Source: SKVR01 sp964589855 (GTDB lineage: Bacteria; Bacteroidota; Bacteroidia; Bacteroidales; UBA7960). Taken from it: 11,574 bases of DNA. The translations under genes were made by a program, and so were the position numbers. The notes beneath the pieces are model-generated. The model ran no database searches and was not told the origin of the DNA. It saw only the letters and a program-made list of their open reading frames with translations. Positions within the stretch are counted from its first letter, which is position 1. Each line of letters begins with the position of its first letter. Of the stretch, positions 1-7,507 are shown piece after piece. The stretch is from the NCBI GenBank assembly GCA_964589855.1, contig CAZPVB010000129.1:1-11574 (forward strand). Reading direction: 5' to 3'.

Positions 1-619
1 CATACAATGCTGTTTTTTTACTCACCCATTGCTTGGTAAACAGAAAAATGCTGTCATTTCCCACAATCATGGCTTCACAATCAAAATCAGTATTGTTTCC
101 TCCGGTAGGATCAAAATTATTTTGCAATTCATAGGAAAAAGCGATGGTGTCGATGGTGGGAATACCTGTCTTTAATGTGTTTTTATCAATCCTCAATATC
201 CGCAAATCAGTCCTGTTTCCATTGCTGTTGTTGCCAAAATCGCCCACATAAATAAACTGTTGATCATGAGCAATGTCTTCCCAATCTTTATTTTCCACGC
301 CTTCTAACGGATACATATCAAAGTCGTTCACCTGAAAAGGATTCATTGCATAAAGATGAATGTCCGTATCATCATTATGCGTCCATACCCGATCTTTATA
401 AAAGATCAAACCGGATGTTTCCACCATTTCGCTGGGCAATTGCTGAGAAGATACCGGCGATAAAGATGTTGCAGGATATTGACAACTGCCATCATTAATC
501 GTCGCCTCCGGATCGTAATTTGATGCCTGAGTATCTGTACATCCGTGATTCTGTCCATTAACTTCAGCGAAAAGTAACAAGAGAAAAGGGATTACAACGA
601 ATGAATTTTTAAAGAGCAT
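1..619 (-). CDS. Secreted beta-propeller-like protein, C-terminus cut off by the window edge
   Basis: This reverse-strand reading frame stays open from an ATG at 619-617 to the left edge, giving about 206 residues of the N-terminal part. Residues 1-23 form a signal peptide: a Lys near the start, then a VVIPFLLLLFAEV core, ending near NGQ. Residues 27-46 hold a two-Cys module that begins GCTD, contains YDPEAT and ends DGSC. This short module recurs in secreted proteins of marine Bacteroidota. From about residue 63 the pattern is SGLIF, WTHNDD, a DWEDIA strand, YVGDFGNN, then FDCEAMI and LFTKQW. I recognise this as the start of a beta-propeller-like domain found in exported Bacteroidota proteins, often ones carrying a type IX secretion C-terminal signal. 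That C-terminus is outside the window. The likely role is extracellular or cell-surface, with unknown ligand. The gene is divergent from tpiA. The reading frame and export signal are clear; the fold assignment is from memory of the family. Confidence 0.82.
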   Translation of the reverse strand, partial: MLFKNSFVVIPFLLLLFAEVNGQNHGCTDTQASNYDPEATINDGSCQYPATSLSPVSSQQLPSEMVETSGLIFYKDRVWTHNDDTDIHLYAMNPFQVNDFDMYPLEGVENKDWEDIAHDQQFIYVGDFGNNSNGNRTDLRILRIDKNTLKTGIPTIDTIAFSYELQNNFDPTGGNNTDFDCEAMIVGNDSIFLFTKQWVSKKTALY

Positions 620-940
620 GATGGGATAAGAGTTTAATTCAAACCTGTTTCATTCAAATTTACACAAAAAAACTTATTATGCTCTCATTCTTTTGAGGTC
701 AGGATGTTTTTACCAGACAAAAGAGCAATTATCCTGCAGACAGAAAGAATAAAATTCATTGTTTTTACTTAGTTTTTAATGTTTCATAATGATTAAATTT
801 GCCACTCGAAGATCAGGTATAAATAAAAATCAGCAAAAGTATTTAAAATAAGCAACCGATAAGCAATAATATACCGATATGATCCAAATTGCATTTTACT
901 AACATACATAACAAAGTCAATTTATTACAAACCTACAAAA
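620..940. other. Divergent intergenic region between the secreted protein gene and tpiA
   Basis: About 320 nt of AT-rich DNA separates two divergent genes and must hold promoters for both. I see no ORF of note, no tRNA-like cloverleaf and no strong repeat. One good -7 element match facing tpiA is listed separately. The leader immediately before tpiA is A-rich (for example ACAAACCTACAAAA), as usual for Bacteroidota, which mostly do not use a Shine-Dalgarno. Confidence 0.6.
769..801 (+). promoter_or_regulatory. Candidate Bacteroidota sigma-ABfr-type promoter for tpiA
   Basis: TAAATTTG at 794-801 matches the Bacteroidota -7 consensus TAnnTTTG exactly. A poor -33 match (TTAG at 769-772, against TTTG) lies 21 nt upstream, close to the usual 19-nt spacer. 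Transcription would start near 808 and leave a leader of about 130-140 nt before tpiA. The -7 match is seen; function is inferred. In AT-rich DNA such a match can arise by chance. Confidence 0.33.
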
Positions 941-949
941 ATGAAAAAC

Positions 950-1723
950 ATGAGAAAAAAGATTGTTGCAGGAAACTGGAAAATGAATACAAACCTGGAA
1001 GAAGGTAAGCAACTTGCGGGCAAGATCATAGATTTTGTAAAAAACAATCCTTTGGAGAAATTAAATGGCAGTCCTGAAGTGATGATGTTCGTGCCTTTTA
1101 CCCATATTGCAGCTGTAGCAGAACTCGCTGAGCAGGCAAAAGGTGTAAGTTGCGGTGCTCAAAACTGCCATACCGAAGAAAAAGGTGCCTACACTGGCGA
1201 GATATCTGTATCGATGATCAAATCTACCGGAGCAAAAAATGTGCTGATTGGACACTCAGAGCGCCGTCAGTATTTCGCTGAAACCAACGAAACACTTGCT
1301 AAGAAAGTAAAAATAGCACTCGGTGCAGATTTGACCCCGGTTTATTGCTGCGGAGAAGTTTTGGATGAGCGCAATGCAAACAACCATTTTAACGTTGTGA
1401 AAGAACAAATAGAAAAAGGACTTTTCTGGTTAGACGAAAAAGAGTTTGCCAAAGTTGTAATCGCTTACGAACCTGTATGGGCAATTGGCACAGGCGTAAC
1501 GGCAAGTCCTGATCAGGCACAGGAGATGCATGCCTTTATCAGAAAAATAATTGCAGAAAAATACAATCAGCAGGTGGCAGATCATACAACCATTTTGTAT
1601 GGGGGTAGTTGCAATGCTAAAAATGCCAAAGAACTGTTTGCCAATCCAGATGTTGATGGTGGATTGATCGGAGGTGCATCCTTAAAACCTGATGATTTTA
1701 CTACCATTATTCAATCATATTAG
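950..1723 (+). CDS. tpiA: Triosephosphate isomerase
   Basis: This cytoplasmic glycolytic enzyme interconverts dihydroxyacetone phosphate and glyceraldehyde 3-phosphate. All signature elements of the TIM barrel are visible, numbered from the upstream ATG at 941. The N-terminal GNWKMN carries substrate-binding Asn12 and Lys14. IGHSERR holds the electrophilic His105. YEPVWAIGTG carries the catalytic base Glu177 and begins the flexible phosphate-gripping loop 6. GGSCNAKNA and GGLIGGASL form the C-terminal phosphate-binding loops. I chose the ATG at 950 because MRKKIVAGNWKMN is the standard family start and gives 257 residues. The in-frame ATG at 941 would add only MKN and cannot be excluded. No residue needed for catalysis is missing. 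The gene has its own long upstream region and is followed by a perfect inverted repeat, so it is probably a single-gene transcription unit. Confidence 0.97.
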   Translation: MRKKIVAGNWKMNTNLEEGKQLAGKIIDFVKNNPLEKLNGSPEVMMFVPFTHIAAVAELAEQAKGVSCGAQNCHTEEKGAYTGEISVSMIKSTGAKNVLIGHSERRQYFAETNETLAKKVKIALGADLTPVYCCGEVLDERNANNHFNVVKEQIEKGLFWLDEKEFAKVVIAYEPVWAIGTGVTASPDQAQEMHAFIRKIIAEKYNQQVADHTTILYGGSCNAKNAKELFANPDVDGGLIGGASLKPDDFTTIIQSY

Positions 1724-1787
1724 GTTTGATTGCCTTATCTTTTTGAACAATGGATTTATTGAAAATTAAAAATCAAATAAAAACTGA

Positions 1788-1829
1788 TTGAGTTCACTCC
1801 CAAAAAGAAATTTACGGGAGTGAACTCAA
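1788..1829. terminator. Perfect 14-bp inverted repeat between tpiA and prmA, candidate terminator hairpin
   Basis: TTGAGTTCACTCCC at 1788-1801 is exactly complementary to GGGAGTGAACTCAA at 1816-1829, separated by a 14-nt AT-rich loop. The stem has a GC-richer inner end and lies 65 nt after the tpiA stop and about 95 nt before prmA. The most economical reading is a transcript-ending or 3'-end-stabilising hairpin for tpiA. It lacks a proper U-tract: the bases that follow read ACCTTCTTAATTTCC style rather than a T run. It might instead be a protein-binding palindrome. The structure is certain; its role is not. Confidence 0.5.
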
Positions 1830-1923
1830 CCTTCTTAATTTCCTGAAATGCCTTTAAAAAGTTGGTCATAAGATCATCCCAATAAAAAGTTGAGAATTAA
1901 ATACAATATAAAATTAAAACCCA

Positions 1924-2775
1924 ATGAAACCGGTTGAATATATCGAAGTAAATTATGTGGTAAAACCCACTAACCCCTGGTCGGATCTGCTCATTGCAGA
2001 ATTGGGCGAACTTGGGTATGAAAGTTTTGAGGAGACCACTGCCGGTTTTAAAGCGTATATACAGTCAGATATTTTTAACAAAAATCTTCTGGAGCAAGTC
2101 TCCATACCGGAAGATACCCAAAAAGAAGTACAGTTTTCCTTTGAGTGGCGCAAGGTAACCAGTAAGAACTGGAATCAGGAATGGGAAAAAAATTTTCAAC
2201 CTGTTGATATTCAAAATGCTTGCTACATCCGTGCCCCTTTCCATGAGCCCCGTTCTCATTATCGTTTTGAAATCGTTATTGAACCGAAAATGTCTTTTGG
2301 TACCGGTCATCATCACACAACTGCGCTTATGGTAGAATGGATGCTGGAAACAGATTTTGAGCAAAAAAAAGTGCTGGATATGGGCTGCGGAACCGGTGTT
2401 CTGGCAATTTTAGCTCATAAAATGAAAGCCAAAGAAGTGGACGCCATTGATAATTATCCCTTCGCTTATGAGAATACACTGGAAAATATCCAAAACAATC
2501 AGGCACAAAAAATTAATGGCTTTTTGGGAGATGCTGCGCTGTTAAAAGATAAAAAGTATGATATCATTCTGGCAAATATTACCCGCAACGTATTGATGCA
2601 GGACATGCAAACCTACACATCTGCCCTCAACCAGGGAGGATCATTATTCTTAAGTGGTTTTTTATGGGAAGATAAAAAAATGATAGAAGATAGTGCTCAA
2701 CATTCAGGATTATCTCCGGCAGGATACAAAAGAAAAGAAGAGTGGGCGGCACTTAAATTTTTGAATAGCAGATAA
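1924..2775 (+). CDS. prmA: Ribosomal protein L11 methyltransferase
   Basis: PrmA is a cytoplasmic SAM-dependent enzyme that methylates the N-terminus and lysines of ribosomal protein L11. The 283-residue length is normal for the family. Residues 1 to about 60 form the small N-terminal substrate-recognition domain, including NPWSDLLIAELGELGYESFE. A linker contains NWNQEWEKNFQPV (82-94). The class I methyltransferase domain starts near residue 117. It contains MSFGTGHHHTTALM (123-136), typical of PrmA, and SAM-binding motif I LDMGCGTG (151-158). The acidic residue ending strand 2 is Asp176, and the catalytic-loop segment is ILANITRNVL (215-224). The start is an ATG preceded by an A-rich leader with no Shine-Dalgarno. 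The closest alternative would be a generic 50S methyltransferase, but the N-terminal domain together with MSFGTGHH makes PrmA firm. Confidence 0.93.
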   Translation: MKPVEYIEVNYVVKPTNPWSDLLIAELGELGYESFEETTAGFKAYIQSDIFNKNLLEQVSIPEDTQKEVQFSFEWRKVTSKNWNQEWEKNFQPVDIQNACYIRAPFHEPRSHYRFEIVIEPKMSFGTGHHHTTALMVEWMLETDFEQKKVLDMGCGTGVLAILAHKMKAKEVDAIDNYPFAYENTLENIQNNQAQKINGFLGDAALLKDKKYDIILANITRNVLMQDMQTYTSALNQGGSLFLSGFLWEDKKMIEDSAQHSGLSPAGYKRKEEWAALKFLNSR

Positions 2776-2885
2776 GACCAAAATCTAAAGGCACTTGCCG
2801 GACGCTTTCAGATAGTGGATAAAAAACAAAACAACCAAAACAGATCAGTCAAAAGTAAACGTATTTATCCATCAGAATCTTTAAT

Positions 2886-5800
2886 ATGCTGATAATTCGA
2901 ATCTTTTTGATCGTTATTTTTTTTCTGGTATACAATCATACTGAAACACATGCACAAAATATACCCGAAAAATTTACGCATGAGCATCAGACTTTTATCA
3001 ATGAATTAAACCTCATTTTTCAGTCATTGCCCAGGGAAGAACTTGATAAAAGTGAGTTTATTCTGGATACTTTTAATGGTGTCTGGAATGCAGAGATACT
3101 TTTAGAAGATGAAAAACAATTGATCTATAAAACCATGGATATGCTGCTGGCATTGCAGCTTAAACCTTATCCTGATTTTATCACCTATTTAGATGCTGTT
3201 GTTAAAATTTTGCAAACCCCAAACAAAAAACAGAATTTTAAAGCCTGGCATCAAAGTTTCAGTTATTTTACAGATCAATCACAAACCCGTAAACTTACTG
3301 AATACTGGCAAAAAAGCATTGCCCTCTTTGAAAAGAACATTCTATTCGAATCCTCCTCTGTAAAATGGTACCTCAGAGATACAAACTACTCACTTGACAT
3401 AAGCGAAGGAGAGCTGATTCTCTCTTTTCAGGAAAACGACCTGGTGTGTGTGGCACAAAATGACAGTACTACCATTTATAAAACCAACGGGAAGGTAAAC
3501 TTTTTGCAGGAGAAACTCCAGGGCCAGCGGGGTAAAATGACCTGGGAGAGAGTATTGCTTGATCCTCAAAAAGTTTATGCCGAATTATCAGACTATCTTA
3601 TCAATCTCTCCGTAGCCCGTTTTGAGGCCGACACCGTTACTTTTTACAATACCAATTTCTTTCAGGAACCGCTCACCGGGAAATTAACAGAGCGTATTCT
3701 TGCCGAAGTAAAACCCTCAAACGCCCGCTATCCGCGTTTTACTTCTTACAAAGCCATACATGTGATAGAAGACCTGTTTCCTGAAATCGATTTTTTAGGT
3801 GGGTTTACCATGATGGGCCAACGCGTGCTGGGCTCGGGAACTGATAAGGTAGATGCAACCATACATTTTTACCGCAATGATTCCCTTTTTATTTCTGCAC
3901 AAAGCAGGGCATTCAGCATCAGACAAGACCGTATTAGTTCTGAAAGAGCAGAGGTAAGTATATACATGTCGGGAGACTCTATTTATCATCCCTCCATTAA
4001 CATGCGCTACCTCAACGACATAAGGGAATTCTCGATGCAGCGCGAAGAAAAAGGTTTCTCCAGAGCACCCTTCAGCAATACCTATCATAGCATTGACATG
4101 TATTGCGAGGCCATATACTGGAAAATGGAAACAGTGGATATTGAACTGCGCATGATCAGAAGTATGAGTGAAACAGGGCAGGCTTTTTTTGAATCACACG
4201 ATTTTTTCTCTGATATGAGATATATGAAACTTCAGGGAATATCTGGATTACACCCCTTGATCAAAATTCGGAATTTTGCCGATAAGTTTCAGTCCGATAC
4301 CTTTCCCGTAATCGAATATGCCCGCCACATAGGAGGAAGTCTTGCAGGTGTTCAGGCTCAACTGCTATCACTTTCCTATTATGGATTTTTGCTTTACGAC
4401 CATGAAAAAGAAGAGGTGATGATCAACAACCGGCTGAGGCATTATATTGGAGCACATGTAGGCAAAAATGACTTTGATGTGATCAGAATCAATTCAGAAG
4501 CCGCTATGAATGCCCGTATCAATATGAATAACTTTGATCTTGAATTGTTTGGAGTGGAGCAAATCCCCCTGAGCGACAGTAAAAACGTTGTTATCCACCC
4601 TTTCGACCAAAAACTGGTAATGAAAAAAAACCGGGATATGTATTTTAAAGGAAGAATACAATCCGGATTGTTTGACTTTTACGGGCAGGAGTTTCTTTTT
4701 GATTATTCTAACTTTAAAATAGACCTCATCAATACCGATTCCATGAGCTTCAGGGTGCGATCTTTTGAAAAAGACAGAAGTGGACAATACTCACTGGAAA
4801 GGGTAAGAACTGTTTTGGAAGGGATTAACGGAGAGTTATTGGTAGATCACCCAAGAAATAAGTCCGGACAATTGCCATATCCCCGATTTCCTATTTTTAA
4901 TTCCAACAACGAGTCTTTTGTTTATTATGATCGCGAAAATATTCAGGAAGGAGTATATGACCGCGATGATGTTTTCTTTAAACTGATTCCATTTTCCATC
5001 GACAGCCTTGACAATGCAACTACCGACAATATTGCTTTCGACGGGGTGTTTGTTTCTACAGGTATTTTCCCTGATTTTTATGATTACCTCACCGTACAAG
5101 AAGACTATTCTTTAGGTTTTAATACCCAGACTCCGCAGGATGGATATCCGGTTTACGGCGATAAAGCTTTGTACAAAGGCCCTATTGATATGAGTTATGA
5201 AGGGTTGAGAGCCGATGGTGAGTTACAATACCTCAATTCAACGATTATGGCGGAAGAGATGCTGCTTTTCCCTGATTCGGCCAGAGGCAAAATCCATATT
5301 TTTAATATAACCACCCAGCAGGCACCCGTAGAATATCCGGAGGTAAGTGCAAAAAATGTAGATATGTTTTACCTGCCACATGAAGATAATATGAACATAT
5401 CAAACAAAGATGAGAAGATTGAAATATTTGGTGGTTTGGCAATGCTTAACGGATCTGTCGATATGACACCAGAAGGATTGTTGGCTGAAGGAAGCATCGA
5501 ATTTTTCGGCGGAGAGATGGCATCAAACCAATTTGATTTTAACCAATGGGATTTTGTCGCTGAAGATTCTAACCTTAAAATACTTACACGAGATGAAAAT
5601 GACATAGCATTAGAAGCACAAAATTATAAAGCTTTTGTTGATATCCAGAACCAGCAAACAAATATGACTTCGCTGGGAAATAACTCACAATTATCTTTTC
5701 GCCTCAACCGCTATGATGCTTTTGGTTTTGATTTCGACTGGGATATGGATGAAGGTGCCCTGGCAATGGAAAATGAAATTCATGAGGATATTCAAAATCT

Positions 5801-7406
5801 TGGAAACCTCACGGAAGAAGAATGGATTACGCATGATTTTAGTGGTTTTGAAATGATATCGCAACATCCATCTCAGGACGATCTGAGCTTCTATGCCGGC
5901 GTGTTGAATTATGATATTGATGAGAATATTATTTTTGCCGATCACGTAAAGATCATAAAGGTTGCCGATGCAGCCATCTATCCTGATGAAGAAAAAGTAG
6001 AGATACTGCCCCGTGCAGAAATGCGCGAATTGCGCAACTCCGTGGTTTTGGCCAACACACAAACCCTTTACCACCGTTTTTATGAAGCAAATGTAAACAT
6101 TGCCACAAGATGGAGCTACGCTGGTGAAGGAAAATATGATTATGTGGATAACAGGGGAAATGTACAAACCATCCTTTTCAATGAAATAGAGGTGGACAGG
6201 GCCCTTAAAATGACCATTGCAAGTTCATATATAGTTGAAGAACAAGACTTTACCATCAGCCCCGAATTTGAATACCAGGGAGCTCTTTCTCTGGAAGCAG
6301 ACCAAAAGGATTATTTTTACAAAGGTGCTGTAAATATGGTGATGGATTGCCCCAATTACGATCCAAACTGGATCAAGTTTGAATCTAAAATACAACGCGA
6401 CAGCATTTATATTCCGCTCGCAGAAGAACTTCAAAATTCAGCCAACGGCCGAATTTTCACCTCTATGATGATCGCCGGGGATTCTTTGCATCCCTACCCT
6501 GCCGTCTTTACCCGGAAAAACCATTATTCAGACCTGGCCATGATCACAAGCACCGGATTCTTGCACTTTGATGCTGTGGAAGGGGTTTACAGGATTGCAT
6601 CGGAAGAAAAATTTCTTACCCCTGATATTCCTGGCAATACCATTACCATTAATCCCAAAACATGCATTATTGAAGGAAATGGTGAAATTACCCTTGCCGA
6701 AGACTTCGGACAATTCAAAACATCTCAATTCGGGAAAGTTACCCATGATCTTTATAACGATAAATTGACACTGGATTTGGTAATGGGCATTGATTTCTTT
6801 TTCCTCAACAGTGCCCTTGCCCGGATGGAGGAATCTGTAAGGAATTCTGAAACTACCCGTAATTTGAATCTAAACAGTGCCAAATACAGGGATTTTCTCA
6901 GGCTGCGCACCGGATTGGAAACAAGTACAAGACTGCTGGAAGAATATACTACTGACGGAGAATTCCGCAGATTTCCCGAGGAATTAGACCATACGATCAT
7001 GTTTGCAGATGTAAAACTGGAATGGAACAAACGCTCTCAATCTTTTGTTTCCACAGAGCCGCTTGGTTTGGGAAACATGGAAACATTCCCCATCAATCTT
7101 TATGTTGACGGGTATATTGAACTGGAGAGAGAACGATCAGGAAATGTATTTACACTGCTGCTTGTGCCTTCCGGATACGCCGATGAGGGTATAGGTGTAG
7201 ATTGGTATTTCTTTACATACAGCAATGGCATTATGCAAACCATCGCCTCCGACACAGAATTTAACACCATGGTTCGCTCCCTGAAACCCAACCGGCGACG
7301 AATGGATGTGGAAAGAGGTGAAGAACCTTTCTCCTTTATTTTGTCGGGCGACCGCAGACCATTTATCTTTCTGCGAAATATGAAAATGTACCAGGAGGAA
7401 TTATAA
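2886..7406 (+). CDS. Very large exported protein of unknown family with degenerate internal beta-rich repeats
   Basis: I do not recognise this 1506-residue protein. The N-terminus (MLIIRIFLIVIFFLVYN) is a strong signal peptide with a plausible cleavage site after THA (residue 23, before Gln24), so the product is exported. There is no lipobox Cys and no further clear membrane segment. Residues 25 to about 290 look mixed alpha/beta. From about 300 onward the sequence is strand-like and repetitive. One block near 304-370 contains FTMMGQRVLGSG, then FYRNDSLF and DSIYHPSI. Later segments share a 'Y(F/Y)KG.(I/V)' or 'G.(I/V)DM..EGL.A(D/E)G' pattern: FKGRI near 586, YKGPIDMSYEGLRADGEL near 762, NGSVDMTPEGLLAEGS near 854, and FYKGAVNM near 1143. 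Such alternating-strand repeats suggest a long beta-solenoid or beta-groove like the LptA/OstA or AsmA/TamB folds, but that is inference. The C-terminus (FLRNMKMYQEEL) does not look like a type IX sorting domain. It starts 110 nt after prmA and ends 101 nt before the ureohydrolase gene. The frame is intact across 4.5 kb. Confidence 0.88.
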   Translation: MLIIRIFLIVIFFLVYNHTETHAQNIPEKFTHEHQTFINELNLIFQSLPREELDKSEFILDTFNGVWNAEILLEDEKQLIYKTMDMLLALQLKPYPDFITYLDAVVKILQTPNKKQNFKAWHQSFSYFTDQSQTRKLTEYWQKSIALFEKNILFESSSVKWYLRDTNYSLDISEGELILSFQENDLVCVAQNDSTTIYKTNGKVNFLQEKLQGQRGKMTWERVLLDPQKVYAELSDYLINLSVARFEADTVTFYNTNFFQEPLTGKLTERILAEVKPSNARYPRFTSYKAIHVIEDLFPEIDFLGGFTMMGQRVLGSGTDKVDATIHFYRNDSLFISAQSRAFSIRQDRISSERAEVSIYMSGDSIYHPSINMRYLNDIREFSMQREEKGFSRAPFSNTYHSIDMYCEAIYWKMETVDIELRMIRSMSETGQAFFESHDFFSDMRYMKLQGISGLHPLIKIRNFADKFQSDTFPVIEYARHIGGSLAGVQAQLLSLSYYGFLLYDHEKEEVMINNRLRHYIGAHVGKNDFDVIRINSEAAMNARINMNNFDLELFGVEQIPLSDSKNVVIHPFDQKLVMKKNRDMYFKGRIQSGLFDFYGQEFLFDYSNFKIDLINTDSMSFRVRSFEKDRSGQYSLERVRTVLEGINGELLVDHPRNKSGQLPYPRFPIFNSNNESFVYYDRENIQEGVYDRDDVFFKLIPFSIDSLDNATTDNIAFDGVFVSTGIFPDFYDYLTVQEDYSLGFNTQTPQDGYPVYGDKALYKGPIDMSYEGLRADGELQYLNSTIMAEEMLLFPDSARGKIHIFNITTQQAPVEYPEVSAKNVDMFYLPHEDNMNISNKDEKIEIFGGLAMLNGSVDMTPEGLLAEGSIEFFGGEMASNQFDFNQWDFVAEDSNLKILTRDENDIALEAQNYKAFVDIQNQQTNMTSLGNNSQLSFRLNRYDAFGFDFDWDMDEGALAMENEIHEDIQNLGNLTEEEWITHDFSGFEMISQHPSQDDLSFYAGVLNYDIDENIIFADHVKIIKVADAAIYPDEEKVEILPRAEMRELRNSVVLANTQTLYHRFYEANVNIATRWSYAGEGKYDYVDNRGNVQTILFNEIEVDRALKMTIASSYIVEEQDFTISPEFEYQGALSLEADQKDYFYKGAVNMVMDCPNYDPNWIKFESKIQRDSIYIPLAEELQNSANGRIFTSMMIAGDSLHPYPAVFTRKNHYSDLAMITSTGFLHFDAVEGVYRIASEEKFLTPDIPGNTITINPKTCIIEGNGEITLAEDFGQFKTSQFGKVTHDLYNDKLTLDLVMGIDFFFLNSALARMEESVRNSETTRNLNLNSAKYRDFLRLRTGLETSTRLLEEYTTDGEFRRFPEELDHTIMFADVKLEWNKRSQSFVSTEPLGLGNMETFPINLYVDGYIELERERSGNVFTLLLVPSGYADEGIGVDWYFFTYSNGIMQTIASDTEFNTMVRSLKPNRRRMDVERGEEPFSFILSGDRRPFIFLRNMKMYQEEL

Positions 7407-7470
7407 GCTGCAAAACATCCTTTTCAAATCCTTTGTCCATTTTTTCATACCCTGATTCAAAAAAATTCTT

Positions 7471-7478
7471 TATGTTTG
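7471..7478 (+). promoter_or_regulatory. Candidate -7 promoter element for the ureohydrolase gene
   Basis: TATGTTTG is an exact match to the Bacteroidota -7 consensus TAnnTTTG. It lies 30 nt before the ATG at 7508, which would give a short leader of about 20-25 nt. No convincing -33 TTTG sits at the expected 19-21 nt upstream; the nearest TTTG, at 7432-7435, is 35 nt away. The match suggests the gene may have its own promoter and not depend on read-through from the large gene upstream. It could be chance in AT-rich DNA. Confidence 0.28.
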
Positions 7479-7507
7479 ATCCGTTTTTTGATTAAAATTT
7501 CAGGATA

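Noticed and set aside
1788..1829. Inverted repeat as the terminal repeats of a miniature mobile element
   Set aside because: The arms are only 14 nt apart, so there is no internal body, and no flanking target-site duplication is visible.
2065..2364. 99-codon minus-strand open frame within prmA
   Set aside because: It overlaps the conserved PrmA coding sequence completely and shows no protein features of its own.
941..2775. tpiA and prmA as one operon
   Set aside because: A 200-nt gap with a perfect 14-bp hairpin separates them; read-through is possible but the sequence argues against tight coupling.
5691..6167. 158-codon open frame on the minus strand inside the large exported protein gene
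   Set aside because: It lies wholly antisense to an intact coding gene, its product is Ile/Phe-rich with no domain or start context, and it behaves as a codon-usage shadow.
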